Assembly (NCBI GenBank): GCA_902792855.1
Contig: CADBBP010000031.1
Coordinates: 1 to 47,858 of the forward strand
Direction of reading: 5' to 3'
DNA length: 47,858 nt
Origin: an uncultured Prevotellaceae bacterium
GTDB lineage: Bacteria > Bacteroidota > Bacteroidia > Bacteroidales > Bacteroidaceae
Every line of letters begins with the position of its first letter. The first letter of the stretch is position 1. Shown here piece after piece: positions 25,488 to 34,270 of the stretch. The position numbers were made by a program, and so were the translations under genes. Below the pieces are notes generated by a model, which saw nothing but the letters and a program-made list of their open reading frames with translations, had not been told where the DNA came from and searched no databases.

Positions 25488-27194
25488 ATGAAAGAGATTA
25501 TCACCGGCTCGGAAGCACTCATGAGGTCGCTCCGACAAGAGGGGGTGACCACCATCTTCGGTTATCCCGGAGGAGCCATCATGCCCGTCTATGACTCACT
25601 CTACGACTATACACGAGGAGAGAAAAAGGCTTTTGAACACATCCTCGTCAGGCATGAGCAAGCGGCAGCACACGCCGCGGAGGGATATGCCAGGGTGAGC
25701 GGAGAAGTGGGCGTTTGCCTCGTCACCAGCGGGCCGGGAGCCACCAACACCCTCACCGGGGTGGCTGATGCCATGATGGACTCCACCCCCATCGTTGTCA
25801 TCGCAGGACAGGTGGGCGTGGACGCTCTCGGCACCGACGCCTTCCAGGAAGTGGACCTCGTGGGTGTCTCGCAACCCATCTCCAAATGGAGTTTCCAAAT
25901 ACGCCACGCAAAGGATGTGGCATGGGCTGTGAGCAGGGCTTTCTTCATCGCCAAGAGCGGAAGGCCGGGCCCCGTGGTGCTCGATTTCCTGAAAAATGCC
26001 CAGACCGGCACCACGGAGTGGGAACCGAAACACGTGGACTTCATCAGGAGTTATGTGCCATACCCCAAACTCGACGAACTGTGCGTCAGGCAGGCGGCGG
26101 AACTCATCAACAATGCGAAAAAGCCGCTCGCACTCGTGGGGCAGGGCGTGGAACTGGGCAATGCGCACAACGAATTGCTCGAATTTCTCGAGAAGGCGGG
26201 AATACCCGCCGGGCGCACCATGCTCGGACTGTCGGCACTGCCCTCCGACCATCCGCTCAACGTGGGGATGCTCGGCATGCACGGCAACTACGCCCCCAAC
26301 CTCAAGGAGCAGGAGTGCGACGTGCTGATAGCCATCGGCATGCGCTTCAGCGACAGGGTCACAGGGCGCATAGAGACATACGCACGGCAGGCCAAGGTGG
26401 TGCACCTCGACATCGACAAGTCGGAAATCAACAAGAACGTCAAGGCCGACGTTGCCGTGGTGGGCGACTGCAAGGTGTCGCTGCCAGCCATCACGCGGCT
26501 GCTCAAGAAAGCCGACCACCGTGAATGGAGGGAAAGCTTCAAACCGCTCGAAGCGAAGGAGTGGGAGACCGTGGTGGAGCCGGCCATCCATCCGTCGGAG
26601 GGTCCGCTGCTCATGGGAGAGGTGGTCAACGCCGTGGCGGAGGCCACCAAAGGAGAGGCGGTGCTGGTGACCGACGTGGGTCAGAACCAACTCTTCTCAT
26701 GCCGATATTTCAAGTTCAAAAAGAAGCGCTCCATCGTCAGCAGCGGAGGCTTGGGCACGATGGGATATGGGTTGCCAGCCGCCATCGGGGCCACCTTCGG
26801 AGCACCCGGACGCACCATCTGCTGCTTCATGGGCGACGGAGGACTGCAGATGGTCATCGAGGAATTGGGCACCATCATGGAGCAGGGTTCTCCCGTGAAG
26901 ATGATCATACTCAACAACAACTACTTGGGCAACGTCAGACAGTGGCAGGACATGTTTTGGAACAAGAGAAAGTCGTTCACACACATGCTCAACCCCCAAT
27001 TCCGCTACATCGCACAGGCTTACGGCATAGGATACCGCTTGCTCATCGACAGGAGCGAACTACAAGCCTCCGTGGAGGAGATGCTAAGCACCCCTGGCCC
27101 GTTCCTGCTGGAATGCGTCATCAAGGAGGATGACGACGTGCTGCCCATCACGCCTCCGGGAATGAGCGTGGATGAGATGATGCTTGAGATATAA
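25488..27194 (+). CDS. ilvB: Acetolactate synthase large (catalytic) subunit
   Basis: Thiamine diphosphate enzyme that condenses two pyruvates, or pyruvate with 2-oxobutyrate, in the first common step of branched-chain amino acid synthesis. The 568 residues show the three expected domains: an N-terminal TPP-pyrimidine domain with the catalytic glutamate in VRHEQAAAHAAEGYAR, a central domain and a C-terminal TPP-pyrophosphate domain with GDGGLQM...NNNYLG. The regulatory subunit gene follows after 23 bp. Length and motifs are normal. Confidence 0.95.
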   Translation: MKEIITGSEALMRSLRQEGVTTIFGYPGGAIMPVYDSLYDYTRGEKKAFEHILVRHEQAAAHAAEGYARVSGEVGVCLVTSGPGATNTLTGVADAMMDSTPIVVIAGQVGVDALGTDAFQEVDLVGVSQPISKWSFQIRHAKDVAWAVSRAFFIAKSGRPGPVVLDFLKNAQTGTTEWEPKHVDFIRSYVPYPKLDELCVRQAAELINNAKKPLALVGQGVELGNAHNELLEFLEKAGIPAGRTMLGLSALPSDHPLNVGMLGMHGNYAPNLKEQECDVLIAIGMRFSDRVTGRIETYARQAKVVHLDIDKSEINKNVKADVAVVGDCKVSLPAITRLLKKADHREWRESFKPLEAKEWETVVEPAIHPSEGPLLMGEVVNAVAEATKGEAVLVTDVGQNQLFSCRYFKFKKKRSIVSSGGLGTMGYGLPAAIGATFGAPGRTICCFMGDGGLQMVIEELGTIMEQGSPVKMIILNNNYLGNVRQWQDMFWNKRKSFTHMLNPQFRYIAQAYGIGYRLLIDRSELQASVEEMLSTPGPFLLECVIKEDDDVLPITPPGMSVDEMMLEI

Positions 27195-27217
27195 GAACAA
27201 CCATACTTGCCAAGACA

Positions 27218-27778
27218 ATGGAAAAGACTTTTTACACACTTCTCGTCTATTCGGAGAACATCGCCGGCATCCTCAACCAAATCACCGCCGTCTTCACACG
27301 GCGGCAGGTGAACATCGAGAGCCTCAACGTCTCGGCCTCCAGCATCGACGGCGTGCACAAATACACCATCACGGCATGGAGCTACCCCGACCAGATAGAG
27401 AAAATCACCAAGCAGATAGAGAAGAAAATCGACGTGGTGAAGGCGAAGTTCTACACCGACGACCAACTTTTCATACGGGAGACCGGGCTATACAAACTGT
27501 CCACGCAAGTGGTGCTGGACAACCCGGACGTCTCGCGCATCATCAGGAGATACGACGCCCAGATAACGGAGGTGAACCCCACATACGTGGCGGTCATGAA
27601 GAGCGGGATGACGGAGGACATCGTCTCACTCTTCAGGGCGCTCAACGAATTCGGGTGCGTGCTGCAATATACCCGAAGCGGGAGAATAGCCATCACGAGA
27701 AGTACGGAGGAGGAGGTAAGCGCCTTCCTCGAACAACAAGAAAGGGACCACAACAATGCCAATGGACAAGGTAGGTAG
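27218..27778 (+). CDS. ilvN: Acetolactate synthase small (regulatory) subunit
   Basis: A 186-residue protein with an N-terminal ACT domain (about residues 1-80, LLVYSENIAGILNQITAVF then RQVNIESLNVS). The ACT domain binds valine for feedback inhibition, and the C-terminal part activates IlvB. Its last 23 bp overlap the thioesterase gene in another frame, indicating translational coupling. Also called ilvH in some genomes. Confidence 0.93.
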   Translation: MEKTFYTLLVYSENIAGILNQITAVFTRRQVNIESLNVSASSIDGVHKYTITAWSYPDQIEKITKQIEKKIDVVKAKFYTDDQLFIRETGLYKLSTQVVLDNPDVSRIIRRYDAQITEVNPTYVAVMKSGMTEDIVSLFRALNEFGCVLQYTRSGRIAITRSTEEEVSAFLEQQERDHNNANGQGR

Positions 27779-28550
27779 GTATGAGTTCTGGGCGGAGCCG
27801 TTCCACTGCGACTTCGCCAAACGCCTCATGATGGGGCACTTGGGAAACCATCTGCTCAACGCCGCCGACTTCCACTCCCACGACAGGGGGTTCGGGATGT
27901 CGTCGCTCAACCCCATCAACAAGACATGGGTGCTCTCCAGACTTGCCATCGAGATGGAGGAGCTGCCTCCCATGTATGCGCACTTCGCCGTGGAGACATG
28001 GGTGGAGAATGCCATGAGGTTTTTCACCAACAGGAATTTCATGGTGCAGGACACCGAAACAGGGAAGGTTTATGGATACGGACGCTCCGTGTGGGCGATG
28101 ATTGACACGGTGACACGGCAACCTGCCAACCTCTTCGACATCAACGACGGTGCCATCAAGCAATACATCGAGAAGGAAAAGCCGTGCCCCATCGCCAAAA
28201 GTTCCAGGGTGAACGTGGGCGAGGATGCCCGGCTAGCGCATACTTTCGTCACACGATACAACGACATCGACATCAACGGGCATTTCAACAGCGTCAAATA
28301 CATCGAGCATGTGCTCGACCTCTTCGACCTCGAATGGTATGCACGGCACTCGCTCCGGAGGATTGAGATTGCCTACGTGGCGGAGGCGCACTGCGGAGAC
28401 ACCATCAAGGTGTATCGTCAGGACAATGAAGAAGGGCTGGAAACGCTCGTCAGGATGGTGAAGGTGGAGAAGACGGCCGGCGAACAGGCTGCATGCGACC
28501 AAACCGACCACGAGGTGGAAATATGTAGGAGTTTGGTTAAATTTGTATAA
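27756..28550 (+). CDS. Acyl-ACP thioesterase
   Basis: A 264-residue double-hotdog protein of the acyl-ACP thioesterase family, which releases fatty acids from acyl carrier protein. The first hotdog (about 1-145) has WVENAMRFFTNRNF; the second carries RYNDIDINGHFNSVKYIEH, with the Asn and His of the family active site. It lies inside the branched-chain operon between ilvN and ilvC, as in other Bacteroidales, suggesting a link to branched-chain fatty acid supply; that link is inferred. ATG 27762 is an alternative start. Confidence 0.88.
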   Translation: MPMDKVGRYEFWAEPFHCDFAKRLMMGHLGNHLLNAADFHSHDRGFGMSSLNPINKTWVLSRLAIEMEELPPMYAHFAVETWVENAMRFFTNRNFMVQDTETGKVYGYGRSVWAMIDTVTRQPANLFDINDGAIKQYIEKEKPCPIAKSSRVNVGEDARLAHTFVTRYNDIDINGHFNSVKYIEHVLDLFDLEWYARHSLRRIEIAYVAEAHCGDTIKVYRQDNEEGLETLVRMVKVEKTAGEQAACDQTDHEVEICRSLVKFV

Positions 28551-28587
28551 GAATGTAAGCAGATTTGGCCGTCTCGCTTTTAATTCG

Positions 28588-28595
28588 TAACTTTG
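28588..28595 (+). promoter_or_regulatory. ilvC promoter -7 box
   Basis: Perfect TAACTTTG with TTTG at 28564-28567, 24 bp upstream. It lets ilvC be transcribed independently of the upstream operon. Confidence 0.7.
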
Positions 28596-28635
28596 CCGCA
28601 CTTTTTTGAAACATCTTATTTAACAAACGTATATT

Positions 28636-29679
28636 ATGGCTGAAATGAATTTTGGTGGCGTCATCGAGACTGTGGTCACCAGCAAGGAGTTTTCATTGGA
28701 GAAAGCTCGTGAGGTATTGAAAAATGAAACCATTGCCGTCATCGGATATGGCATCCAGGGACCTGGACAGGCTTGCAACCTGAGAGACAATGGCTTCAAT
28801 GTCATTGTGGGTCAGCGCCAGGGAAAAACCTACGAGAAGGCGGTAGCCGACGGATGGGTGCCGGGAAAGACACTCTTCTCCATCGAGGAGGCGGCTGAGA
28901 AGGGTACCATCGTGTGCATGCTGCTCTCCGACGCAGGGCAGATACAGGTGTGGGACCGCATCAAGCCGTATCTCACCAAGGGAAAGGCCTTGTATTACTC
29001 ACATGGCTTCGCCATCAACTGGAACGACCGCACAGGCGTCGTGCCACCAGAGGACGTGGACGTCATCCTCGTGGCACCCAAGGGCTCGGGAACGTCGCTC
29101 AGGACCATGTTCCTCGAGGGACGCGGCCTCAACTGCTCGTATGCCGTCTATCAGGACGCCACGGGAAGGGCTGAGGAGCGCACCATCGCTTTCGGCATCG
29201 GCATCGGTGCTGGCTACCTGTTCAAAACCACCTTCGAGCGCGAGGCCACCTCTGACCTCACCGGTGAGCGCGGTTCGCTCATGGGTGCCATCGAGGGATT
29301 GCTCGAGGCACAATACGAGGTGCTGCGCGAGCACGGACACTCACCCTCGGAGGCTTTCAATGAGACCGTGGAAGAGCTCACCCAGAGCCTTGGCCCGCTC
29401 TTCGGACAGAAGGGAATGGACTGGATGTACGCCAACTGCTCCACCACGGCGCAGAGGGGTGCTCTCGACTGGGCACCGCGCTTCAAGGAGGCCATCAAGC
29501 CCGTCATGGAGTGGCTCTACCTCTCCGTTCTGACTGGCAAGGAGGCTCAAATCTCCATCGACGCCAACTCAAAGGCCGACTACCGCGCCGGACTGGAGAA
29601 GGAGTTGGAGGCCATGCGCAACAAGGAAATGTGGCGCGCCGGAGAAGTTGTAAGGCAACTGAGACCGGAAAACAACTAA
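28636..29679 (+). CDS. ilvC: Ketol-acid reductoisomerase
   Basis: NADPH- and Mg-dependent enzyme that isomerises and reduces acetolactate or acetohydroxybutyrate, the second common step of valine and isoleucine synthesis. The N-terminal Rossmann motif is VIGYGIQGPGQACNLRDNG (about residues 35-53). The C-terminal knotted domain contains the metal-binding region TSDLTGERGSLMGAIEGLLEAQ-like segment. The 347-residue length is that of the short class I type. It has its own promoter and a U-tract terminator downstream. Confidence 0.96.
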   Translation: MAEMNFGGVIETVVTSKEFSLEKAREVLKNETIAVIGYGIQGPGQACNLRDNGFNVIVGQRQGKTYEKAVADGWVPGKTLFSIEEAAEKGTIVCMLLSDAGQIQVWDRIKPYLTKGKALYYSHGFAINWNDRTGVVPPEDVDVILVAPKGSGTSLRTMFLEGRGLNCSYAVYQDATGRAEERTIAFGIGIGAGYLFKTTFEREATSDLTGERGSLMGAIEGLLEAQYEVLREHGHSPSEAFNETVEELTQSLGPLFGQKGMDWMYANCSTTAQRGALDWAPRFKEAIKPVMEWLYLSVLTGKEAQISIDANSKADYRAGLEKELEAMRNKEMWRAGEVVRQLRPENN

Positions 29680-29710
29680 GTTTTTCAGCTTCCCCTACAT
29701 TCAAGTTTTT

Positions 29711-29770
29711 CGCCCATTGCGGTCGTGGTGGAGGGTTCATCCTCATCACCGCCTCAATGGGCGTTTTTTT
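29711..29770 (+). terminator. Intrinsic terminator of the ilv operon
   Basis: CGCCCATTG (29711-29719) pairs with CAATGGGCG (29755-29763), with further partial pairing inside, followed directly by seven T residues. Confidence 0.85.
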
Positions 29771-29811
29771 GTGCTCAGAGACACTTTAATGGCAAAAACA
29801 CCACATTATTA

Positions 29812-29967
29812 TATATATTGGTAATCGGTGAGGAGACAGGGCTCGACATACCGCACCCCGGGGTGAAATTGCTCCATATCCTCACGCTGATGTGGCAGAA
29901 GGTGGTGGGCGGACTGCCCAACAAATACTTCAAGAACAACAAGGCCGCCGCCAATAACCTGAAATAA
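29812..29967 (+). pseudogene. Gene remnant, unidentified
   Basis: An open frame running to a TAA at 29967 reads like the C-terminus of a real protein (for example GLDIPHPGVKLLHILTLMWQ and then NKYFKNNKAAANN) with GC-rich codons like the host genes. It has no start, no ribosome binding site and lies just after a terminator. It may be the 3' end of a deleted gene. The family is not recognised. Confidence 0.35.
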
Positions 29968-30069
29968 CTGTATATGACTTTTTACGCCGTCATTCTTGAC
30001 ACAAGTCAAAAATCTTGCGCATTTCGTGACAAAATGAGCAAAAATGTTGGCTGTGTGCGCAAACAGTCG

Positions 30070-30077
30070 TACCTTTG
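30070..30077 (+). promoter_or_regulatory. Promoter -7 box of the 26-aa peptide unit
   Basis: Perfect TACCTTTG with TTGG at 30047-30050, 23 bp upstream. It starts a leader of about 138 nt that contains a TGCC-GTGA-GGCA hairpin with a GNRA-type loop (about 30163-30174). Confidence 0.7.
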
Positions 30078-30218
30078 CATCGTCAAAAGGAGGATAACAT
30101 AGCGTATAGAGATTGCATTGAATAAAGGTTAAAATTTTAAAAAGAGAGTTTCAGGTAACCGCTCATGCCGTGAGGCAGCACGCGAAATGTTTAATTTAAA
30201 TTTAGAAAGGGTAAAAAG

Positions 30219-30299
30219 ATGAACACAACTATCGTATTAGTTTTTGCAGCATTGATTGCATCAGGATTTATGTTCGAGAACACAATAGAGAAGAAGTAA
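30219..30299 (+). CDS. 26-residue predicted membrane peptide
   Basis: ATG at 30219 follows an AGAAAGG ribosome binding site by 8 nt. The peptide is M-N-T-T, then about 14 hydrophobic residues (IVLVFAALIASGFMF), then a charged tail ending E-K-K, the layout of a single-pass small membrane protein. It has its own strong promoter at 30070, a long structured leader and a strong terminator at 30342, so it forms a complete transcription unit with no other ORF. Such genes are usually missed by annotation because of their length. Function unknown; a small RNA with an incidental ORF is the alternative. Confidence 0.65.
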   Translation: MNTTIVLVFAALIASGFMFENTIEKK

Positions 30300-30341
30300 C
30301 ACTCGGACGACACATTTGAATAAAACATCATTACATAATGG

Positions 30342-30380
30342 GCGGGTGGAGCCGGTTGACGGTTCCACCCGCTTTCTTAT
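30342..30380 (+). terminator. Intrinsic terminator after the 26-aa peptide gene
   Basis: GCGGGTGGAGCCG pairs with CGGTTCCACCCGC (13 bp, one G-U) around a 5-nt loop, followed by TTTCTTATT. Confidence 0.85.
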
Positions 30381-30437
30381 TGTGCTGGGAAGAGGCCAAA
30401 AAACGGTGATATATTTTGTGGTACGCACTTTTTCAAC

Positions 30438-30445
30438 TAATTTTG
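30438..30445 (+). promoter_or_regulatory. MATE gene promoter -7 box, near-leaderless
   Basis: TAATTTTG with TTTG at 30415-30418, 23 bp upstream. The ATG follows only 7 nt after the box, so the leader would be about 4 nt. Confidence 0.65.
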
Positions 30446-30452
30446 CACGCCA

Positions 30453-31838
30453 ATGAGAGTATATAAGGGAAAAAGCGACGAACTGTTAGGCTTCATACGC
30501 GACGGGAAGGTGCTGACAAGAGGTGACAAGCTCAACTTGATCATACAGTTGAGCATTCCCTCCATCTTGGCTCAAATCACCAGCGTGGTGATGTTTTTCA
30601 TCGACCAGGCCATGGTGGGGCATCTCGGCGAGAAAGCCACCGCCGCTTGCGGCATTGTGGAGACCTCGACCTGGCTGCTTGGAAGCCTCACGGGAGCGGC
30701 CTCCATGGGTTTCTCCGTGCAAGTGGCGCATTTCATCGGGGCCAACGACTTCGTCAAGGCAAGGCAGGTATTCCGCCATGCACTCATCGTCACCTCCGTG
30801 CTCAGTCTGGTGATGATGCTTGTGGCGGTGGCCATCGCCAAGCCGCTTCCCTTCTGGCTTGGCGGTGGGGCGGACATCGCACATGACGCCTCGCTCTACT
30901 TTCTCATCTTCGCTCTCTCCGGGCCTTTCTTCCAACTCAACAGCCTTTCCAGCGCCATGCTCAAGTGCTCGGGCAACATGCGCATCCCAAGCCTCATCAG
31001 CATCATCATGTGCCTGCTCGACGTGGGGTTCAACTACGTCCTCATCTACAAGGCGCACTTGGGGGTGATGGGTGCGGCCATCGGCACGTCGCTCTCCATC
31101 GTCCTTTGTGGCACGGCACAGGCGTGGATAGCCATCTTCCGCAACGAGATGTTGTCGCTGCGCAGGGTGGGCGAGCGGTTCTATTGGGTGGGTGACTACT
31201 TGGTCAACGCGGTGAAGATTGGTCTGCCCATGGCGGTTCAGTCGGTGCTCATGAGTGGTGCGCAAATCGTGGGAACCATGATTGTGGCTCCCTTGGGAAA
31301 CATCGCCATCGCCGCCAACACCCTGGGAATCACGGCGGAGAGCCTCTGCTACATGCCGGGATTTGGCATAGGAGAGGCTGCCACCACCCTCATCGGCCAG
31401 AGTATGGGAGCGGGGAGGGGAGACCTTTGCAAGAGTTTCGCCCGTATGACGCTCTTCTCCGGCATGGCAGTGATGGCGCTCATGGGGGCGGTGATGTTTG
31501 TCTTCGCCCCGGAGATGATGGCGCTGATGACGCCCGTGGAGGAAATCATCGACTTGGGAAGCCGGTGCCTGCGCATAGAGGCTTTCGCCGAACCGATGTT
31601 TGCTGCTTCCATCATCGCCGTATGCGTCTGCGTGGGGGCAGGCGACACGCTCAAGCCCGCCGCCATCAGCCTCTGCAGCATGTGGCTCGTTAGGCTGACC
31701 CTCGCTTACATGCTCTCCATCGAGTATGGCCTGGTGGGGGTGTGGACGGCAATGGCCATCGAACTCACTTTCCGCGGGTTGATGCTCACGGCACGTCTCT
31801 TCAGGGGAAAGTGGATGAATGCCTCTATAGCGACATGA
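30453..31838 (+). CDS. MATE family multidrug/cation efflux transporter
   Basis: A 461-residue inner-membrane protein with about twelve transmembrane helices in two similar halves, as in MatE transporters, which export drugs or cationic metabolites using sodium or proton gradients. The first helix region (LNLIIQLSIPSILAQITSVVMFFIDQAMVGHLG) is typical of Bacteroidota MATE proteins. No alternative in-frame Met occurs before residue 47, so ATG 30453 is used although the promoter lies only 7 nt upstream. Its 3' end overlaps that of the convergent FabK-like gene by 14 bp. The substrate cannot be predicted. Confidence 0.9.
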   Translation: MRVYKGKSDELLGFIRDGKVLTRGDKLNLIIQLSIPSILAQITSVVMFFIDQAMVGHLGEKATAACGIVETSTWLLGSLTGAASMGFSVQVAHFIGANDFVKARQVFRHALIVTSVLSLVMMLVAVAIAKPLPFWLGGGADIAHDASLYFLIFALSGPFFQLNSLSSAMLKCSGNMRIPSLISIIMCLLDVGFNYVLIYKAHLGVMGAAIGTSLSIVLCGTAQAWIAIFRNEMLSLRRVGERFYWVGDYLVNAVKIGLPMAVQSVLMSGAQIVGTMIVAPLGNIAIAANTLGITAESLCYMPGFGIGEAATTLIGQSMGAGRGDLCKSFARMTLFSGMAVMALMGAVMFVFAPEMMALMTPVEEIIDLGSRCLRIEAFAEPMFAASIIAVCVCVGAGDTLKPAAISLCSMWLVRLTLAYMLSIEYGLVGVWTAMAIELTFRGLMLTARLFRGKWMNASIAT

Positions 31839-32769
31839 GTCGCTCGCGGGTGTCGTTATACCCACGCACCATCATGTCCACCACTTCAGCCACTGGCAGG
31901 ATTTCCTTGATGGAGGACGCTGCCTGTCCAATCTCCAACTCGCCGTTCTCCACGTCGCCCTCGAAGATGCCGCGCTTGGTGGCGGCAGGCCCCAGGATGG
32001 CGCGCAGTTCGTCGGGGGTGGCTCCGGCTTGTTCTGCAGCCACGAGGCGATGGTAGAGTTCGTTTTTCACCAAGCGGGTGGGGGAGATGGACTTCAAGGT
32101 GAGCATCGTGCCGCCGTCTTCCAACGAGAGGCAGCGGCGCTTGAAGGCCTCCGAAGCACTGCTCTCCTCCGTCAGGGCGAACAATGTGCCGACCTGCACG
32201 CCCTCGGCTCCAAGACACATCACGGCCGCCATCGCCTCGCCGGAAGCTATGCCGCCGGCTGCAATCAATGGCAGGGTCGTGGCAGGTCTCACCTGCGGGA
32301 TGAGGGTCAGCGTCGTCGTCTCCTCACGGCCGTTGTGACCGCCGGCCTCGAAACCCTCGGCCACGACGGCATCCACACCCGCCTCCTCGCATTTGCGGGC
32401 GAACTTGGCGCTCGACACCACATGGGCCACCTTCATGCCGGCATCGTGGAAACGCTGTGTGTATTTCTTCGGACTGCCGGCGGAGGTGAAGACGATGCCC
32501 ACACCCTCGCTGATGAGCAGGTCAACAAGACGGTCTATCTCCGGGTACATCAGCGGGACGTTGACGCCCCATGGCTTGTCGGTGGCCTCGCGCATCTTGT
32601 GGATGTGCTCCAACAGCGTCTCGGGGTGCATCGAACCAGCCCCCAACAGGCCTAAACCGCCAGCATTGCTCACTGCGGAGGCCAACCGCCAACCGCTTAT
32701 CCATACCATTCCTCCTTGGATGATGGGATATTTGATCCCAAACAATTCTGTAATTCTATTCTTGCTCAT
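31825..32769 (-). CDS. fabK: FabK-type enoyl-ACP reductase (nitronate monooxygenase family)
   Basis: A 314-residue FMN-dependent TIM-barrel protein. The N-terminus (ITELFGIKYPIIQGGMVWIS) and the motifs GGLGLLGAGSM, VVAEGFEAGGHNG and AAGGIASGEAMAAVMCLGAEGVQ are those of FabK/2-nitropropane dioxygenase proteins. In FabK the reaction is NAD(P)H-dependent reduction of enoyl-ACP, the last step of each fatty acid elongation cycle. A longer frame extends upstream to 32904, but a TATATTTG box at 32841-32834 lies inside that extension and ATG 32769 gives the family N-terminus, so the short form is chosen. Nitronate monooxygenase activity is the alternative. Confidence 0.82.
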   Translation of the reverse strand: MSKNRITELFGIKYPIIQGGMVWISGWRLASAVSNAGGLGLLGAGSMHPETLLEHIHKMREATDKPWGVNVPLMYPEIDRLVDLLISEGVGIVFTSAGSPKKYTQRFHDAGMKVAHVVSSAKFARKCEEAGVDAVVAEGFEAGGHNGREETTTLTLIPQVRPATTLPLIAAGGIASGEAMAAVMCLGAEGVQVGTLFALTEESSASEAFKRRCLSLEDGGTMLTLKSISPTRLVKNELYHRLVAAEQAGATPDELRAILGPAATKRGIFEGDVENGELEIGQAASSIKEILPVAEVVDMMVRGYNDTRERLMSL

Positions 32770-32833
32770 ATATTTGATGATTTTCAGTTTGCTTTTTCCT
32801 GCTGATTGCCACTGGAAATTTCCTAATTCTCTG

Positions 32834-32841
32834 CAAATATA
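32834..32841 (-). promoter_or_regulatory. fabK promoter -7 box
   Basis: TATATTTG fits TAnnTTTG and lies about 65 bp upstream of ATG 32769, which supports that start. Confidence 0.55.
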
Positions 32842-32958
32842 TGCCTTTTTTTCCATATCTCCAAAAAACTGCCCCATTTGATTGTAAAGCTCCTGCGGCA
32901 GCATGCCTTGGATGATGGTAGAGGAGCCCCTATGCGCATGCTCAATTGGTTGTTATTT

Positions 32959-33168
32959 CAAGCGGCTAAACCGCTTGGAACGGTGGTGACATGGCTACTG
33001 TTCATGTCAGGTGGTAATATGGCTACTGTTCATGTCAGTTCTGCTGACATCCTCTTTAAAGGGGAGCGAAAAAGCCGGGCGCGTGTTGAAATAATGATTG
33101 CAGGATTGTCACGATGACTTTTCTTTATTGTTTTTAGCTTGACAAAGGCCAAATCTCAACTTTTTTTG
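32959..33168 (+). repeat. Left ~200-bp flanking repeat with REP-like hairpins
   Basis: Homologous to 34271-34452, with long stretches nearly identical. It contains the palindrome at 32959-32977 and an extra 28-bp internal duplication (ATGGCTACTGTTCATGTCAG at 32991-33010 and 33019-33038) that the right copy lacks. A TATTTTTG box (33169-33176) follows its end and may be the transposase promoter. Confidence 0.88.
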
Positions 33169-33274
33169 TATTTTTGCACCCGAAAGTAGTGACTGGGTCT
33201 TGCTCATTATGCTTGACAAGTAAAGAATTCACAGAAAGCGATTATGGCATTGTAAAAGCTATAGACAAAGAGTT

Positions 33275-34255
33275 ATGACGCGCGAAGAAGCCATAGCAGC
33301 AGGTATGGAAGTGCATGATATACAGCACTCGATGAAGAGACGCACACCATGGCATGACTACAAACGCAAGGGAACGTACATGCTGACCCTTGTGGTGAAG
33401 GGGCGTATGGCATTGCTTGGTACGTTGAAAGGATGCTTGGAGGGTGAGTTGGCTCCTTATGTGGAGTACTCTGCTCTCGGAAGGGCGATTGTTCAGGAAG
33501 AACAGAAGAAGGTAAATCGGTATTACCCTCAGGTGGAGGTGTGGAAACTATGTGTCATGCCTGACCACTTGCACATGATTGTAAGGGTCAATGAGGACAT
33601 GGGAGAAGAGAAGCATCTTGGGAAAGTTGTAGCAGGATTCAAATCGGGATGCAACAATGCTTATTGGAAATTGTTCAATATGAACGAGCCACCAAGGCAA
33701 GGTTTGTTCGAGAAGGGCTATTGTGACAAGATTCTCATGTATGAGGGACAATTGGACAACTGGAAGCACTATCTTGATGACAATCCTCGCCGATTGATGA
33801 TGAAATGCCAGAACCCAGAATTATTTACCATCCTCACAGGTATGGAGATTGCAGGTGAACAATGCCAGGTGGTAGGTAACAGATTCTTGTTGGATATTCC
33901 TGACAAGATTGCGGTCATCGTGCATAGACGTTATTCTGACGAGGAAAACGCTCGACTGAGAGAGGAGTGGCTTGGATGTGGAGAACGAGGTGGTGTGCTT
34001 GTTAGTGCTGCCATCTCGCAAAAGGAAAAAGAGGTGTTGCGAGAAGCTATGAACCGAGGTTACAACATTATCCTGCTAAGGGAGAATGGCTTCCCGAAGT
34101 TATACAAACCCTCTGGTGAGGCTTTTGATGCTTGTGCCAGGGGATTGTTGTTGCAGGTAAGCCCGTGGGAGTTCCATTATGAGAAAAGGGTGATAACGAG
34201 GGAGCAATGCCTCTACTTGAATGCGATGGCGGAAAGGCTAGCTGGCGGTGGGTAG
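33275..34255 (+). CDS. RAYT/Y1 (HUH) transposase with a C-terminal alpha/beta domain
   Basis: A 326-residue protein. The N-terminal domain (about 25-175) is a Y1 transposase of the REP-associated type: HUH motif H98-L99-H100 in VMPDHLHMIV, and a HYLDDNPRR segment whose Y166 and N170 match the Tyr-x3-Asn of RAYT proteins. These enzymes nick and join single-stranded DNA at hairpins. Typical RAYTs end soon after this point; here about 130 more residues follow (196-326) with a strand-helix pattern, a GGVLVSAAISQKEKEVLREA segment and a conserved-looking LLLQVSPWEF, reminiscent of a DprA-like Rossmann fold (inference). The gene is less GC-rich than its neighbours and is flanked by ~200-bp direct repeats with palindromes. 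Confidence 0.85.
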   Translation: MTREEAIAAGMEVHDIQHSMKRRTPWHDYKRKGTYMLTLVVKGRMALLGTLKGCLEGELAPYVEYSALGRAIVQEEQKKVNRYYPQVEVWKLCVMPDHLHMIVRVNEDMGEEKHLGKVVAGFKSGCNNAYWKLFNMNEPPRQGLFEKGYCDKILMYEGQLDNWKHYLDDNPRRLMMKCQNPELFTILTGMEIAGEQCQVVGNRFLLDIPDKIAVIVHRRYSDEENARLREEWLGCGERGGVLVSAAISQKEKEVLREAMNRGYNIILLRENGFPKLYKPSGEAFDACARGLLLQVSPWEFHYEKRVITREQCLYLNAMAERLAGGG

Positions 34256-34270
34256 AAACAACATGCAATC

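Noticed and set aside
32770-32904. Longer N-terminus of the FabK-like protein
   Set aside because: A promoter box lies inside the extension, and the extra residues do not resemble the family.
33275-34255. Ordinary IS200/IS605 insertion sequence
   Set aside because: There is no TnpB gene, the protein has a long C-terminal extension, and the flanks are long direct repeats with palindromes rather than the short subterminal hairpins of IS200/IS605.
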